Source: Paenibacillus tundrae | Lineage (GTDB): Bacteria > Bacillota > Bacilli > Paenibacillales > Paenibacillaceae | Reading direction: 5' to 3' | Assembly: GCF_036884255.1 (NCBI RefSeq) | Contig: NZ_CP145605.1 | Span: forward strand, 2,418,001-2,482,000 | DNA: 64,000 nt | Part shown: positions 25,091-35,467 of the stretch, one piece after another | How the letters are laid out: the number at the start of each line of letters is the position of its first letter | How positions within the stretch are numbered: position 1 is the stretch's first letter | Notes under the pieces: generated by a model | Told to the model about the DNA's origin: nothing | Databases searched by the model: none | Seen by the model: only the letters and a program-made list of their open reading frames with translations | Program-made: the position numbers and the translations under genes

Positions 25091-26695
25091 TTAAAAGATT
25101 TTAAGATCCAACTGACGATATTGAATGGCTTCAGCCACATGCGCAGTGACCACTTCACCCTCATTTTCAAGGTCAGCTATTGTTTGTGCCATCTTCATGA
25201 TTCGATCATGTGCACGCATGCTTAGGTTCATGGCCTGTAATGTATTTTGCAGCAATTGCTCTGCCTCCTGAGGTAGAACAATCATGCGGCGTAGCAATGC
25301 TCCAGAAAGCTGGCTATTCCAGTGAACACGTGTATGTGCGTAACGTTTGGCTTGAAGCTGATGAGCGTGCATGACTTTGGTTTGCATCTCATTAGAGCCA
25401 AGAGATGGGGCAGCCTTACGCCATTCACCTGGAGGTGGAACTTCGACTTGAAGGTCGATTCGATCAAGCAAGGGACCTGATATCTTGGCACGATATGCTG
25501 CGACACGGGAAGGACTACAGATACAGCTAAGGTCATCGGTTTGTGCGGATAAATATCCACATGGACACGGGTTCATAGAACAGGCAAGCATAAACTGCGC
25601 AGGAAACGTGAATACAGCCCTGGCTCGGCTAATCGTCACCGTTCGATCCTCCAAAGGCTGACGCAATACCTCTAACACTTGACGTTGGAATTCGGGGAGC
25701 TCATCCAAAAACAAAATTCCACGATGTGCCAGACTTACTTCACCAGGCTTCGGAATACTGCCGCCACCGATTAACCCTGAAGTTGAGATGGTGTGATGAG
25801 GAGAACGGAATGGCCTTTGGCTGACGAGTCCTTGTGATATTTCTTTTAACTTACCTGCAGCGCTTAAAATTTTGGTTACCTCAAGGGCTTCCTCTTCGGA
25901 AAGGGGAGGGAGAATAGTAGGCAGCCTTTTAATCAGCATCGTTTTGCCTGTGCCTGGTGGACCAACAAGCATAATATTATGCATGCCTGCCGCAGCGATC
26001 ATCAGTGCCCGTTTCACATGATGCTGCCCTAATACGTCGTGATAGTCCTCTAGAGAGGAATCCTCTGATTGTCCACCTTTATCCGGATCGATCACTTCTA
26101 TTGCATCCTTTGACGATAACAAATGGTTGTAATCTTTTAGAATGAGTGGTTGATTATTTGCTTTTGTTTCTACAGTGTTACCTATACCAGATTCGCTTTG
26201 CGGTATAACATCTTGCAGATGTCGAATCCCATACACCTTAATGCCTCGGATTAGAGCAGCCTCTGCCAAATTATCTTTAGGTAGCAGGACAGAGGTGAAG
26301 CCTCCCCTTTTAGCGAGATCAACCATAGCAAGGATACCGGGTACTGAACGCACCGTGCCATCTAGAGCAAGTTCTCCAAGGATAAGCGTTCGTTCTTGTG
26401 GAGGGAGCATGAGTTGTCCACTAGTGACAAGCAGACCCACCGCAATAGCTAGATCAAAGGAAGAGCCTTCTTTTCGTAAATCAGCAGGAGCTAGGTTAAT
26501 CGTAATTCGCTGGAGTGGGTACTGGAAACCACAATTTTTAATCGCTGCCCGGACACGCTCTACAGCCTCACGAATGGCTGAATCTGGTAGCCCAATAATG
26601 GCTGTCTGAGGTAACCCATTTGATAAATCGGTTTCGACCTCAATCAAAACGCCATCAATTCCGTACAAACAAGCACTATGTATCTTACCGTACAT
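25091..26695 (-). CDS. comM: YifB/ComM family AAA ATPase (Mg-chelatase-like)
   Basis: AAA+ protein of the YifB/ComM family; ComM helps branch migration during natural transformation in some bacteria, and the role in Firmicutes is not settled. The 534-residue product has an N-terminal Lon-protease-like S5 fold domain (about 1-170, VEVETDLSNGLPQTAIIGLPD), Walker A GPPGTGKTML, Walker B LFLDELPEFQ, the Cys-rich NPCPCGY segment and a C-terminal Mg-chelatase helical domain. The start ATG 26695 follows GAGGTG on the minus strand. DprA, another transformation protein, lies about 4 kb away on the other strand. Confidence 0.93.
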   Translation of the reverse strand: MYGKIHSACLYGIDGVLIEVETDLSNGLPQTAIIGLPDSAIREAVERVRAAIKNCGFQYPLQRITINLAPADLRKEGSSFDLAIAVGLLVTSGQLMLPPQERTLILGELALDGTVRSVPGILAMVDLAKRGGFTSVLLPKDNLAEAALIRGIKVYGIRHLQDVIPQSESGIGNTVETKANNQPLILKDYNHLLSSKDAIEVIDPDKGGQSEDSSLEDYHDVLGQHHVKRALMIAAAGMHNIMLVGPPGTGKTMLIKRLPTILPPLSEEEALEVTKILSAAGKLKEISQGLVSQRPFRSPHHTISTSGLIGGGSIPKPGEVSLAHRGILFLDELPEFQRQVLEVLRQPLEDRTVTISRARAVFTFPAQFMLACSMNPCPCGYLSAQTDDLSCICSPSRVAAYRAKISGPLLDRIDLQVEVPPPGEWRKAAPSLGSNEMQTKVMHAHQLQAKRYAHTRVHWNSQLSGALLRRMIVLPQEAEQLLQNTLQAMNLSMRAHDRIMKMAQTIADLENEGEVVTAHVAEAIQYRQLDLKIF

Positions 26696-26950
26696 AATAA
26701 AAGAAACACCTCACTTCGTTCTTGACTCTGCATAGCGCAGGCCAGTCTTCGAATTAAGGTGCTTCCTCATCTTCTATTATGCATTTTATATAAAAGAAAT
26801 CAGGGCGTCAACTCAGGTGTTCGTCATGATGATATCGAACGGGATTCCTGATTCCTGAATTGTTATGACATCAACCAGAAATTCTTCAGAGAATTACAAA
26901 TGAAAACCAAACGTCTTATATATAAGGCATGTAAATGAAATATTAATGTT

Positions 26951-27379
26951 TTAAAGTACGTTCAGTTCAACAACAATGTTTCCACGGGTTGCACGGGAAT
27001 AAGGGCATGCTTGGTGAGCAGCTTCGACTAATTTTGCAGCAGTTTCTTTGTCTACACCTTTGGCTAGAACGTCCAGTGTAGCCGCGATTCCAAAGCCACC
27101 ATCTTCAACTTTGCCAAAGTGAACGGTAGCCGTTACCTCTGTACCTTCCAATTTAATCTTCTGCATACGAGCTACCATGTTGAGTGCACTGTCAAAACAA
27201 GCTGCGTAACCTGCCGCAAATAATTGCTCAGGATTCGTGCCTTCACCGCCAGCACCACCCATTTCTTTAGGGGTACGTACGTCTAGTCGAAGTTCAGGGC
27301 TGGAGGATTCTACATAACCGTTACGTCCGCCTACGGCTTTAACTGTCGTTTCATACATTTTTTGTTGGATCGTCATCAT
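26951..27379 (-). CDS. ohr: organic hydroperoxide resistance protein Ohr
   Basis: Thiol peroxidase that detoxifies organic hydroperoxides. The 142-residue product has the OsmC/Ohr fold with the two redox cysteines, Cys61 in AAGYAACFDSAL and Cys125 in AHQACPYSRATRGN, and the conserved Arg near RLDVRTPKEMGG. The start is ATG 27379 or ATG 27376 behind GGAGTGAA. It is divergent from ohrR, the classical control arrangement. The 255 bases between ohr and comM hold no gene. Confidence 0.96.
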   Translation of the reverse strand: MMTIQQKMYETTVKAVGGRNGYVESSSPELRLDVRTPKEMGGAGGEGTNPEQLFAAGYAACFDSALNMVARMQKIKLEGTEVTATVHFGKVEDGGFGIAATLDVLAKGVDKETAAKLVEAAHQACPYSRATRGNIVVELNVL

Positions 27380-27404
27380 ATTATTTCACTCCTAAGCAAA
27401 CAAT

Positions 27405-27440
27405 TATATTTTATACAATTTAATTTAACATGATTAAATA
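27405..27440. promoter_or_regulatory. candidate OhrR operator region
   Basis: An A/T-rich stretch with ATACAATTTAATTTAA (27413-27428) resembles OhrR half-sites of the TACAATT/AATTGTA type. It lies 30-60 bases before ohr, where an ohr repressor would bind. The symmetry is imperfect. Confidence 0.4.
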
Positions 27441-27603
27441 TAAAAGTAAAATACTTTGTGCTCAATTATTCTGTTTTTTTTCTAATTTGTGATAAGATAG
27501 ATCTAGAGTTTCTAATCATTCGCAACTTCAAGTAGATAACTTAGGCGTGAAAATGCGGATTAATTAGGAATTGAATGTACAATTAGGCAGGTGAGATCAA
27601 GAT

Positions 27604-28059
27604 ATGCAGAACGATTCATTGAAGTTGGATAACCAATTATGCTTTGCCATATATGCTTGTTCACGGGAAATTACCAAGATGTACCAGCCTTATCTAGAGG
27701 TGCTGGGTGTAACATACTCGCAGTATTTAGTGCTGATGGTGCTGTGGGAGCGTGAAGAATGTACGGTGAAAGAAATCGGAGAGGCGCTTTATCTCGATTC
27801 GGGGACGTTGACTCCTCTGCTGAAACGCTTGCAATCCGCAGGTCACATCCATCGTGAACGCTCAGCGCAGGATGAGCGTAAAGTGCTTATTACATTAACC
27901 GACTCAGGTAGGGAATTACGGAACAAAGCTTTGGCTATACCGTCTTCCATCCAAGGAGATGCTTGTTTGAATAGTACCGAGTTTGAGGCTTTGCTAGGAC
28001 AGTTCAAAGGGCTTTTGCATAAGGTGCATGAGACCAATATGAAAGAGTCCAGAAAATAA
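27604..28059 (+). CDS. ohrR: MarR family organic peroxide sensor OhrR
   Basis: Repressor that senses organic hydroperoxides through a reactive cysteine and releases ohr. The 151-residue product matches OhrR: LDNQLCFAIYACSREITKMY carries the sensing Cys13 (the B. subtilis Cys15 position), and YLDSGTLTPLLKRLQSAG is the winged-helix recognition segment with the DERKVLITLT wing. Further cysteines are Cys19, Cys53 and Cys121. The start ATG 27604 follows AGGTGAGA. It is divergent from ohr and has its own terminator. Confidence 0.94.
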   Translation: MQNDSLKLDNQLCFAIYACSREITKMYQPYLEVLGVTYSQYLVLMVLWEREECTVKEIGEALYLDSGTLTPLLKRLQSAGHIHRERSAQDERKVLITLTDSGRELRNKALAIPSSIQGDACLNSTEFEALLGQFKGLLHKVHETNMKESRK

Positions 28060-28076
28060 CCTCCAAAATGATGACG

Positions 28077-28105
28077 AACCTTCGACATATTAGTCGGAGG
28101 TTTTT
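28077..28105 (+). terminator. terminator of ohrR
   Basis: AACCTTCGAC (28077-28086) and GTCGGAGGTT (28093-28102) pair with one wobble around ATATTA, followed by TTTTT. Confidence 0.85.
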
Positions 28106-28181
28106 CCATTTATATCCAAGCATTCGCTAAATGGGATGATATCCATATCAAAATGCTGTCTATTAACCATTAATTTTTTAA

Positions 28182-28195
28182 GGAAAGCGTTTTAA
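28182..28195. promoter_or_regulatory. possible cre site near the sucC promoter
   Basis: GGAAAGCGTTTTAA matches 12 of 14 positions of a CcpA cre site of the form TGAAAGCGTTTTCA. A TACAAT at 28204-28209 could be the sucC -10; the -35 is weak. Catabolite control of TCA genes makes this plausible, but it is inference. Confidence 0.35.
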
Positions 28196-28300
28196 AAACG
28201 TGTTACAATGAATTGGGTTTAAGTAAAAATAGTCAACATTTGTCTTTTGTTAGTCAACCAACCCGCCTTGTTGCAGTCATGTTGATAGGAGGATTCGAGA

Positions 28301-29461
28301 ATGAATATCCATGAATATCAAGGAAAAGAAGTACTGAAACAGTATGGAGTTGCCGTTCCTAATGGAAAGGTTGCTTATACAGTCGATGAAGCGGTCGCGG
28401 CCGCAGAGGCACTGGGCAGTCCGGTGACTGTAGTCAAAGCGCAAATTCACGCAGGTGGCCGGGGTAAAGCCGGCGGTGTGAAAGTGGCGAAGAGCACGGA
28501 TGAGGTTCGTGCGTATGCATCTGAAATTTTGGGGAAAGTGTTGGTTACACACCAAACTGGACCTGAAGGTAAAGAAGTGAAGCGTCTTCTGATTGAAGAA
28601 GGATGCGATATCCGCAAAGAATACTATGTGGGTGTTGTTGTAGACCGCGCTACGGGACGTGTCGTTATGATGGCTTCCGAAGAGGGCGGTACGGAGATCG
28701 AAGAAGTGGCTGAAGCTACACCTGAGAAAATTTTCAAAGAAATCGTTGATCCTGCAATTGGATTGCAAGTGTTCCAAGCACGTAAACTGGCTTACAGCAT
28801 TAATATTCCGAATGAATTAGTTAACAAAGCTGTGAAGTTCATGCTTGCGTTGTACAAAGCATTTGTCGAAAAAGATTGCTCCATCGCTGAGATTAACCCT
28901 CTCGTTGTTACAGGAGATGGAAACGTTATCGCACTGGATGCGAAACTCAATTTTGACTCCAATGCGCTGTTCCGTCACAAAGACATTTTGGAACTTCGTG
29001 ATCTGGACGAAGAAGACGAAAAAGAAATCGAAGCTTCGAAATACGACCTCAGCTACATAGCGCTGGATGGAAACATCGGCTGTATGGTTAATGGTGCGGG
29101 ACTTGCGATGGCAACGATGGACATTATCAAATATTATGGAGGCGACCCAGCCAACTTCCTAGATGTTGGGGGCGGTGCGACAACGGAGAAAGTGACAGAA
29201 GCATTTAAGATCATTCTGTCTGATGCTAAAGTTGCAGGTATCTTCGTTAATATTTTCGGTGGTATCATGCGCTGTGATGTCATTGCCAATGGTGTGGTTG
29301 AAGCTGCGAAGCAGCTTGGACTTACGAAACCACTGGTTGTCCGTCTTGAAGGAACGAACGTGGAGCTTGGTAAGCGTATTTTGGGTGAATCCGGCCTGAA
29401 TATCGTACCAGCTGACTCCATGGCCGATGGTGCACAGAAAATTGTTGCCCTCGTGAAGTAA
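28301..29461 (+). CDS. sucC: succinate-CoA ligase, beta subunit
   Basis: ADP-forming subunit of the TCA cycle enzyme that converts succinyl-CoA to succinate with ATP or GTP formation. The 386-residue product is an ATP-grasp protein: [17 protein letters not shown] start, [14 protein letters not shown] nucleotide motif, EINPLVV and [12 protein letters not shown], and the terminal [11 protein letters not shown]. The ribosome binding site AGGAGG precedes ATG 28301. sucD follows after 99 bases. Confidence 0.98.
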   Translation: MNIHEYQGKEVLKQYGVAVPNGKVAYTVDEAVAAAEALGSPVTVVKAQIHAGGRGKAGGVKVAKSTDEVRAYASEILGKVLVTHQTGPEGKEVKRLLIEEGCDIRKEYYVGVVVDRATGRVVMMASEEGGTEIEEVAEATPEKIFKEIVDPAIGLQVFQARKLAYSINIPNELVNKAVKFMLALYKAFVEKDCSIAEINPLVVTGDGNVIALDAKLNFDSNALFRHKDILELRDLDEEDEKEIEASKYDLSYIALDGNIGCMVNGAGLAMATMDIIKYYGGDPANFLDVGGGATTEKVTEAFKIILSDAKVAGIFVNIFGGIMRCDVIANGVVEAAKQLGLTKPLVVRLEGTNVELGKRILGESGLNIVPADSMADGAQKIVALVK

Positions 29462-29560
29462 GCTCATTCCTGGGAAGGTTGCACCCGAGTAGTGCAACAA
29501 ACTTCCTTAGTACCGGAGCTGTCCGGCACTTGAAAAATAACCGTAAGGATGTGAAGCAAC

Positions 29561-30490
29561 GTGAGTATTTTGATTGATAAAAATACAAAAGTCATTACGC
29601 AAGGCATTACGGGTTCAACGGGAATGTTCCACACGAAGGGCGCATTGGACTACGGAACCCAGATGGTAGGCGGTGTTACTCCGGGTAAAGGCGGAACCAA
29701 TGTTGATATCACACTGGAAGATGGCCAAGTGGTGAGTCTCCCGGTATTTAATACGGTGCAGGAAGCGAAGGAAGCGACTGGCGCAACAGCGAGCGTCATT
29801 TATGTTCCCCCAGCGTTCGCAGCAGATTCAATCATGGAAGCTGTAGATGCAGAGCTGGATCTTGTCATCTGTATCACAGAAGGTATTCCTGTGCTTGACA
29901 TGGTCAAGGTAGATCGTTTTATGGAAGGCAAAAATACCGTCCTGATCGGCCCTAACTGTCCAGGTGTCATTACACCAGGCGAGTGTAAAATCGGAATTAT
30001 GCCAGGATACATCCATATGCCTGGACATGTTGGTGTTGTTTCCCGTAGTGGAACATTGACGTATGAAGCTGTACATCAACTCACCACTCGTGGTATTGGA
30101 CAATCCTCTGCTGTCGGAATCGGTGGAGACCCTGTTAAGGGCTCTGAGTTTATTGATATTCTCAAACGGTTCAATGAAGATCCGCAGACTCATGCAGTCA
30201 TTATGATTGGTGAGATTGGTGGTACTGCTGAAGAGGATGCAGCAGAATGGGTGGCAGCTAACATGACCAAACCTGTTGTAGGGTTCATCGGTGGTGTTAC
30301 AGCTCCTCCAGGCAAACGTATGGGTCATGCTGGCGCAATCATTTCTGGTGGTAAAGGTACGGCTAAGGAAAAAATTGCGAAGCTTGAATCTTGCGGTATC
30401 AAGGTTGCGCCTACGCCAGCCGAGATGGGATCTACACTTGTCAGTGTGCTTGAAGAACGTGGTATTCTGAATTTGTGCACGACACATTAA
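29561..30490 (+). CDS. sucD: succinate-CoA ligase, alpha subunit
   Basis: CoA-binding subunit that carries the phosphohistidine intermediate. The 309-residue product has the CoA-binding Rossmann start [21 protein letters not shown], the [19 protein letters not shown] motif and the active histidine in [18 protein letters not shown]. The start is GTG 29561 behind AAGGATG. A terminator lies 80 bases downstream. Confidence 0.98.
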   Translation: MSILIDKNTKVITQGITGSTGMFHTKGALDYGTQMVGGVTPGKGGTNVDITLEDGQVVSLPVFNTVQEAKEATGATASVIYVPPAFAADSIMEAVDAELDLVICITEGIPVLDMVKVDRFMEGKNTVLIGPNCPGVITPGECKIGIMPGYIHMPGHVGVVSRSGTLTYEAVHQLTTRGIGQSSAVGIGGDPVKGSEFIDILKRFNEDPQTHAVIMIGEIGGTAEEDAAEWVAANMTKPVVGFIGGVTAPPGKRMGHAGAIISGGKGTAKEKIAKLESCGIKVAPTPAEMGSTLVSVLEERGILNLCTTH

Positions 30491-30568
30491 TTCTTTTCCG
30501 TTATAATAGAAGAAACGGTATAGGAAACTCGGTTTCCTTGTAACCGACTTTGTGGATACGGAAAAGGT

Positions 30569-30611
30569 AAGCAACCTTTTGTCCTAATTTAGGGCGAAGG
30601 GTTGCTTTTTT
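30569..30611 (+). terminator. terminator of sucCD
   Basis: AAGCAACC and GGTTGCTT arms with the second inner CCTTTTGTCC/GGGCGAAGG pairing, followed by TTTTT and a further T run. Confidence 0.85.
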
Positions 30612-30711
30612 GCGTTTTTTTACTCGGCTTACTAGCGAACAGGGAGAGATTCTTTTGGAGTAAACGCTTGCAATCCGTTGTCACAGCCTACACAATATGA
30701 GGGAAGGACTT

Positions 30712-30737
30712 CTTCCCGGATCGGGAGGTTTTTGTTT
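30712..30737 (+). promoter_or_regulatory. hairpin covering the dprA ribosome binding site
   Basis: CTTCCCG (30712-30718), loop GAT, CGGGAGG (30722-30728), then TTTTTGTTT. The right arm contains the GGGAGG ribosome binding site of dprA, so the structure could act as a terminator or block translation. Confidence 0.45.
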
Positions 30738-31868
30738 ATGGAGGAGAGATGGGTTTTATTTGGTTTGCATGAGATGGATGGGGTCGGTAAGAAAACGATC
30801 GCGAAGCTATTATCTGGACAGCATAAGCTCCAAGAGCTATTAGATTATACGGAAGCCGATTGGTTGCAGGCGGGTCTGAGGAAGGATCAAGCGCATCGCC
30901 TTGCCGTGCAGTTTGACCTTGACTGGATAGAGCAAAAACGCGAGAACGTTTACAAACAGGGGATTGAGGTTATAACTTATCTGGATTCCAATTACCCTAT
31001 ATTAATGAAGGAAACCGTTCAGCCTCCATGGGTATTATATGGTCGTGGAGATATGCAGCTGCTGCATTCTAAGTCCATCGCGATGGTAGGTACCCGTATG
31101 CCGACTGTATATGGTCGTAAAGTTGGAGAGCGACTGGCCGAGGAATTGTGCAAGGCAGGCTTGACCATTGTCAGTGGACTGGCTAGAGGTATTGATAGCG
31201 TGTGTCATGATGCTGCTTTGCGTGCAGGTGGCAAAACGATTGCAGTATTCGGAACAGGCATAGATTCGATCTATCCGCCTGAAAATAATAGTTTGGCTGA
31301 ACGCATTGCCGAAACGGGTCTACTTTTGTCAGAATACCCTCCAGGTACTCGAGCTCACCAGGGGTTGTTCCCCGAACGGAACCGAATTATTGCTGGCTTA
31401 AGTCTAGGAACGTTGGTGGTAGAAGCTGACATTCGTAGTGGCTCACTCATAACGGCTGATGCAGCATTGGATGCGGGTAGAGATGTATTTGCAGTGCCAG
31501 GTCCTATTACATCGCCGAAGAGCAGAGGGTCACATAATCTCATTCGACAGGGCGCAAAATTGGTCACTTCTGCAGCCGATCTGTTAGAAGAGTATCAAAT
31601 GGACTTGCCAAATCCCGAACAAGTTCCTTACAATAGAGGACGTTCGACGCAAAATAAACAGTCTGTTACAGCGGGAATGTTTCCTCCGGCAACGCTCTCT
31701 TCGGACGAGCAGAGAGTAATTGCCATACTGCAACAGGAGGAACAGTCCTTAGATCAACTTGTTGAACGGCTTAGTTGGGATTTTGGACATTTGCATTCAG
31801 TTCTGTTATCTTTAATCATAAAAAAGCAGATTAGCCAATTACCTGGAACTAGATATGCAAGGGTATGA
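30738..31868 (+). CDS. dprA: DNA processing protein DprA
   Basis: Single-strand DNA-binding protein that loads RecA during natural transformation. The 376-residue product has an N-terminal SAM-like helical region, the Rossmann core with MVGTRMPTVYGRK, SGLARGIDSVCHDAALRAGG, VFGTGIDSIYPPEN and the GLFPERNRIIAGLS motif, and a C-terminal winged helix (about 315-375). ATG 30738 is used because GGGAGG lies nine bases upstream; an in-frame ATG at 30678 has no such site. Confidence 0.95.
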   Translation: MEERWVLFGLHEMDGVGKKTIAKLLSGQHKLQELLDYTEADWLQAGLRKDQAHRLAVQFDLDWIEQKRENVYKQGIEVITYLDSNYPILMKETVQPPWVLYGRGDMQLLHSKSIAMVGTRMPTVYGRKVGERLAEELCKAGLTIVSGLARGIDSVCHDAALRAGGKTIAVFGTGIDSIYPPENNSLAERIAETGLLLSEYPPGTRAHQGLFPERNRIIAGLSLGTLVVEADIRSGSLITADAALDAGRDVFAVPGPITSPKSRGSHNLIRQGAKLVTSAADLLEEYQMDLPNPEQVPYNRGRSTQNKQSVTAGMFPPATLSSDEQRVIAILQQEEQSLDQLVERLSWDFGHLHSVLLSLIIKKQISQLPGTRYARV

Positions 31869-31984
31869 CGATGCTGTGACGTATGCAGCGTGTGAATATA
31901 GATTATTAACGGAAGTTAACGGCTATGATGAGCATTACTATGAATTGGAACCAAGCAGTTTCATGACTGAGAGGAGATGGACCT

Positions 31985-34084
31985 ATGGCGGATTCACTCG
32001 TAATCGTGGAGTCGCCCTCAAAGGCGAAGACCATTGGCAAATATTTAGGCAGCAAGTTCATCGTTAAGGCTTCGATGGGACATGTGCGTGATTTGCCGAA
32101 AAGTCAGATCGGCGTTGAGGTTGAGAATGATTTTAATCCGAAATATATTACGATCCGCGGCAAAGGTTCGATTTTGAAAGAACTGAAAGATGCACGTAAG
32201 AAAGTGAAAAAAGTGTACCTCGCAGCTGACCCGGATCGCGAAGGTGAGGCTATTGCATGGCATTTGGCCCATGCCTTGGAACTTGATGATACAGAAGATT
32301 GCCGCGTTGTATTTAATGAGATTACTAAACAAGCCGTCAAGGATGCGTTCAAAACGCCGCGCAAAATCAATATGGATCTGGTTAATGCGCAGCAGGCAAG
32401 ACGTATTCTGGATCGGCTCGTAGGATATAAGATTAGCCCTTTATTATGGAAGAAAGTCAAAAAAGGACTATCGGCTGGTCGGGTTCAATCGGTAGCGGTC
32501 AAAATCATTTTGGATCGTGAAAATGAAATTGATGATTTTGTACCTGAAGAGTACTGGAGCATTACCGCTAAGCTGATAGCTGACGGAAACCCATTTGAAG
32601 CTAAATTTCATCAGTTGAACGGCACCAAGACCGAACTGGGTAGCGAAGCTGAAGTGCAGGCGATCCTAAAACAGATCGAGGGCGCTGACTTTACGGTCAA
32701 AGAAGTGAAAGAGAAGGAACGTAGTCGGAATCCTTCCGCTCCGTTTACGACGAGTTCCTTGCAACAGGAAGCCGCTCGTAAATTGAATTTCAGAGCTTCT
32801 AAGACCATGTCCGTTGCACAACAGCTGTATGAAGGCGTAGACCTGGGAAAAGAAGGCACAGTGGGTCTCATCACGTATATGAGAACCGATTCCACACGAA
32901 TCGCAGCGTCTGCACAGGAAGAAGCAAAGGAATACATCATTGGCAAGTACGGCGAACCATTTGCGCCTGAAACACCTAGAAACTATTCCAAAAAGGCAGC
33001 TAATGCACAGGATGCGCATGAAGCTATTCGTCCTACGTCCATTTTGCGCGATCCGGATTCGATTAAATCATTTATGAGCCGGGATCAATTCCGCTTATAT
33101 AAATTAATCTGGGAACGTTTTGTCGCAAGTCAGATGTCATCCGCTATTCTAGACACACTGTCTGTTGATATTGCTGTCGGAGATACGATCTTCCGCGCTG
33201 CGGGCTCCAAAGTTCGCTTCCAAGGTTTCATGAAGGTATATGTGGAAGGTAACGATGACGGTACAACAGAAGAAGATCGCTTGCTTCCTCCTCTGAAAAA
33301 TGGAGATGTACTGGAGAAACAGGAGATCGAGCCGAAGCAGCACTTCACACAGCCACCACCGCGTTATACCGAGGCTAGGCTGGTTAAGACTCTTGAAGAA
33401 CTGGGCATAGGTCGTCCGAGTACATATGCGCCAACACTGGAAACGATTCAGAAGCGCGGGTATGTTGCGATCGAGGAAAAGAAATTCATGCCTACAGAGT
33501 TAGGTGAGCTTGTCATAGAACAGATGGAAGAGTTTTTCCCAGAAATTCTTAATGTAGAGTTTACTGCCAACATGGAAGGTGACCTTGACCATGTAGAAGA
33601 AGGCTCTGAGGATTGGGTCAAGGTTCTCGCGGAATTTTACGAATCCTTCGAGAAACGACTTGAATTTGCAGAAGAAGAAATGAAGGAAATTGAGATTGAA
33701 GATGAAGTTTCTGATGAAATCTGCGAGAAGTGCGGTAAACATTTAGTTTACAAGCTTGGCCGTTTTGGTAAGTTTTTGGCTTGTTCTGGCTTCCCGGAGT
33801 GTCGGAATACCAAACCAATTATTAAGGATATCGGCGTGACTTGTCCGAAATGTAAGGAAGGGCATGTTGTAGAGCGACGGAGCAAAAAGGGACGTGTATT
33901 CTATGGATGTGACAAGTATCCTGAATGTGACTTTGTCTCGTGGGATAAGCCATCAGCGAAGCCATGTCCAAGCTGCGGTTCGTTAATGATTGAGAAGCGC
34001 AATAAGCAAGGTACACGATTACAATGTACGTCCTGTGACCATCAGGAACCTGTGGAAGAAGCAGACGAGGAATCAGCGGATTAG
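31985..34084 (+). CDS. topA: DNA topoisomerase I
   Basis: Type IA topoisomerase that relaxes negative supercoils. The 699-residue product has the Toprim domain ([15 protein letters not shown] at 6-20; [12 protein letters not shown]), the catalytic Tyr298 in [12 protein letters not shown], and three C-terminal zinc ribbons starting at [20 protein letters not shown] and [10 protein letters not shown]. The start ATG 31985 follows GAGGAGATGG. It follows dprA after 116 bases as in Bacillus. Confidence 0.98.
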   Translation: MADSLVIVESPSKAKTIGKYLGSKFIVKASMGHVRDLPKSQIGVEVENDFNPKYITIRGKGSILKELKDARKKVKKVYLAADPDREGEAIAWHLAHALELDDTEDCRVVFNEITKQAVKDAFKTPRKINMDLVNAQQARRILDRLVGYKISPLLWKKVKKGLSAGRVQSVAVKIILDRENEIDDFVPEEYWSITAKLIADGNPFEAKFHQLNGTKTELGSEAEVQAILKQIEGADFTVKEVKEKERSRNPSAPFTTSSLQQEAARKLNFRASKTMSVAQQLYEGVDLGKEGTVGLITYMRTDSTRIAASAQEEAKEYIIGKYGEPFAPETPRNYSKKAANAQDAHEAIRPTSILRDPDSIKSFMSRDQFRLYKLIWERFVASQMSSAILDTLSVDIAVGDTIFRAAGSKVRFQGFMKVYVEGNDDGTTEEDRLLPPLKNGDVLEKQEIEPKQHFTQPPPRYTEARLVKTLEELGIGRPSTYAPTLETIQKRGYVAIEEKKFMPTELGELVIEQMEEFFPEILNVEFTANMEGDLDHVEEGSEDWVKVLAEFYESFEKRLEFAEEEMKEIEIEDEVSDEICEKCGKHLVYKLGRFGKFLACSGFPECRNTKPIIKDIGVTCPKCKEGHVVERRSKKGRVFYGCDKYPECDFVSWDKPSAKPCPSCGSLMIEKRNKQGTRLQCTSCDHQEPVEEADEESAD

Positions 34085-34099
34085 CATATATGGGGGTAA

Positions 34100-35443
34100 A
34101 TGATTTTGACTAACGAACAACAAGTAACGGTTATTGGAGCAGGTCTGGCAGGAACAGAAGCAGCTTGGCAGATTGCGAGTCGCGGTGTACGTGTGAAACT
34201 ATACGAGATGAGACCGGTTGTGAAAACACCGGCTCATCATACAGATAAATTTGCAGAGCTGGTATGCAGTAACTCACTGCGTGCTAACGGACTGACCAAT
34301 GCAGTAGGTGTTCTTAAGGAAGAAATGAGAATGCTTAACTCTCTTGTTCTTGGAGCAGCAGATAAGCATGCTGTACCAGCAGGTGGAGCACTTGCGGTTG
34401 ACCGTGATGGATTCTCGGGGGAGATTACTTCTACGCTGCAACAGCATCCTTTAATTGAGGTTGTCAATGAAGAACTGACTTCCCTTCCGGAAGATGGCAT
34501 CGTAGTTGTTGCAACAGGGCCTTTGACATCTCCTGCATTATCGGAGCAGATCAAAGCACTCATGGGAGAGGAATACTTCTACTTCTATGATGCGGCTGCA
34601 CCAATCATTGAAAAAGACTCGATCGACATGAATAAAGTCTACCTAGCTTCCCGTTATGATAAGGGAGAGGCGGCATATCTGAACTGTCCGATGACAGAAG
34701 AGGAATTTGATGTATTCTACGATGCATTGATTACCGCTGAGGTCGCTCAATTAAAAGAGTTTGAGAAAGAGATTTACTTTGAAGGCTGTATGCCAATCGA
34801 AGTGATGATGAAACGTGGTAAACAAACAGCATTGTTTGGACCGATGAAGCCCGTAGGTCTAGTTAACCCACATACAGGAACACTTCCACATGCGGTAGTT
34901 CAACTTAGACAGGATAATGCTGCAGGAACGTTGTATAATCTGGTTGGATTCCAGACACATCTGAAGTGGGGAGAACAAAAACGTGTGTTTTCATTGATTC
35001 CTGGTCTTGAAAATGCAGAGTTTGTACGTTACGGCGTGATGCATCGCAATACATTTATTAATTCTCCAAAATTGTTGCGTCCAACGTATCAATTTAAAGA
35101 CCGTCCTAACCTGTTCTTCGCTGGACAAATGACAGGTGTTGAAGGATATGTCGAATCGGCTGCATCAGGTCTTATTGCAGGTATGAATGCTGCAAAAGCA
35201 GCTCTCGGTCAGGAACTTGTAGTACTGCCAGTAGAAACAACACTGGGTAGTATGGCACAATATATTACGACTGCTGATTTTAAACACTTCCAGCCTATGA
35301 ATGCAAACTTTGGTTTGTTGCCGAAACTGGAAACCAAAATACGCAACAAAAAGGAAAAGAATGAAGCTCTTGCTCAGCGTGCATTGGATGGAATTGCTCG
35401 GTTTGCTGCTTCAGAAGGTCTAACCGTTCCTGAACGCGTATAA
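34100..35443 (+). CDS. trmFO: tRNA m5U54 methyltransferase TrmFO (folate/FAD dependent)
   Basis: Flavoprotein that methylates U54 in the T loop of tRNA using methylenetetrahydrofolate. The 447-residue product has the FAD motif [16 protein letters not shown] near the start, the conserved [25 protein letters not shown] and [16 protein letters not shown] segments. The start ATG 34100 follows GGGGGT; TTG 34106 is an alternative. It lies 15 bases after topA. In B. subtilis xerC comes next; here hslV follows directly. Confidence 0.97.
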   Translation: MILTNEQQVTVIGAGLAGTEAAWQIASRGVRVKLYEMRPVVKTPAHHTDKFAELVCSNSLRANGLTNAVGVLKEEMRMLNSLVLGAADKHAVPAGGALAVDRDGFSGEITSTLQQHPLIEVVNEELTSLPEDGIVVVATGPLTSPALSEQIKALMGEEYFYFYDAAAPIIEKDSIDMNKVYLASRYDKGEAAYLNCPMTEEEFDVFYDALITAEVAQLKEFEKEIYFEGCMPIEVMMKRGKQTALFGPMKPVGLVNPHTGTLPHAVVQLRQDNAAGTLYNLVGFQTHLKWGEQKRVFSLIPGLENAEFVRYGVMHRNTFINSPKLLRPTYQFKDRPNLFFAGQMTGVEGYVESAASGLIAGMNAAKAALGQELVVLPVETTLGSMAQYITTADFKHFQPMNANFGLLPKLETKIRNKKEKNEALAQRALDGIARFAASEGLTVPERV

Positions 35444-35467
35444 ATTATTCGTGGGGGAGGCTATATC

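Noticed and set aside
24832..25170. 112-codon minus-strand ORF downstream of comM
   Set aside because: Its first part is comM out of frame and the rest lies in the repeat candidate; it looks like decayed or non-coding DNA rather than a gene.
31855..32067. 70-codon ORF between dprA and topA
   Set aside because: It overlaps the start of topA in another frame and lacks a start signal; topA has a strong site at ATG 31985.
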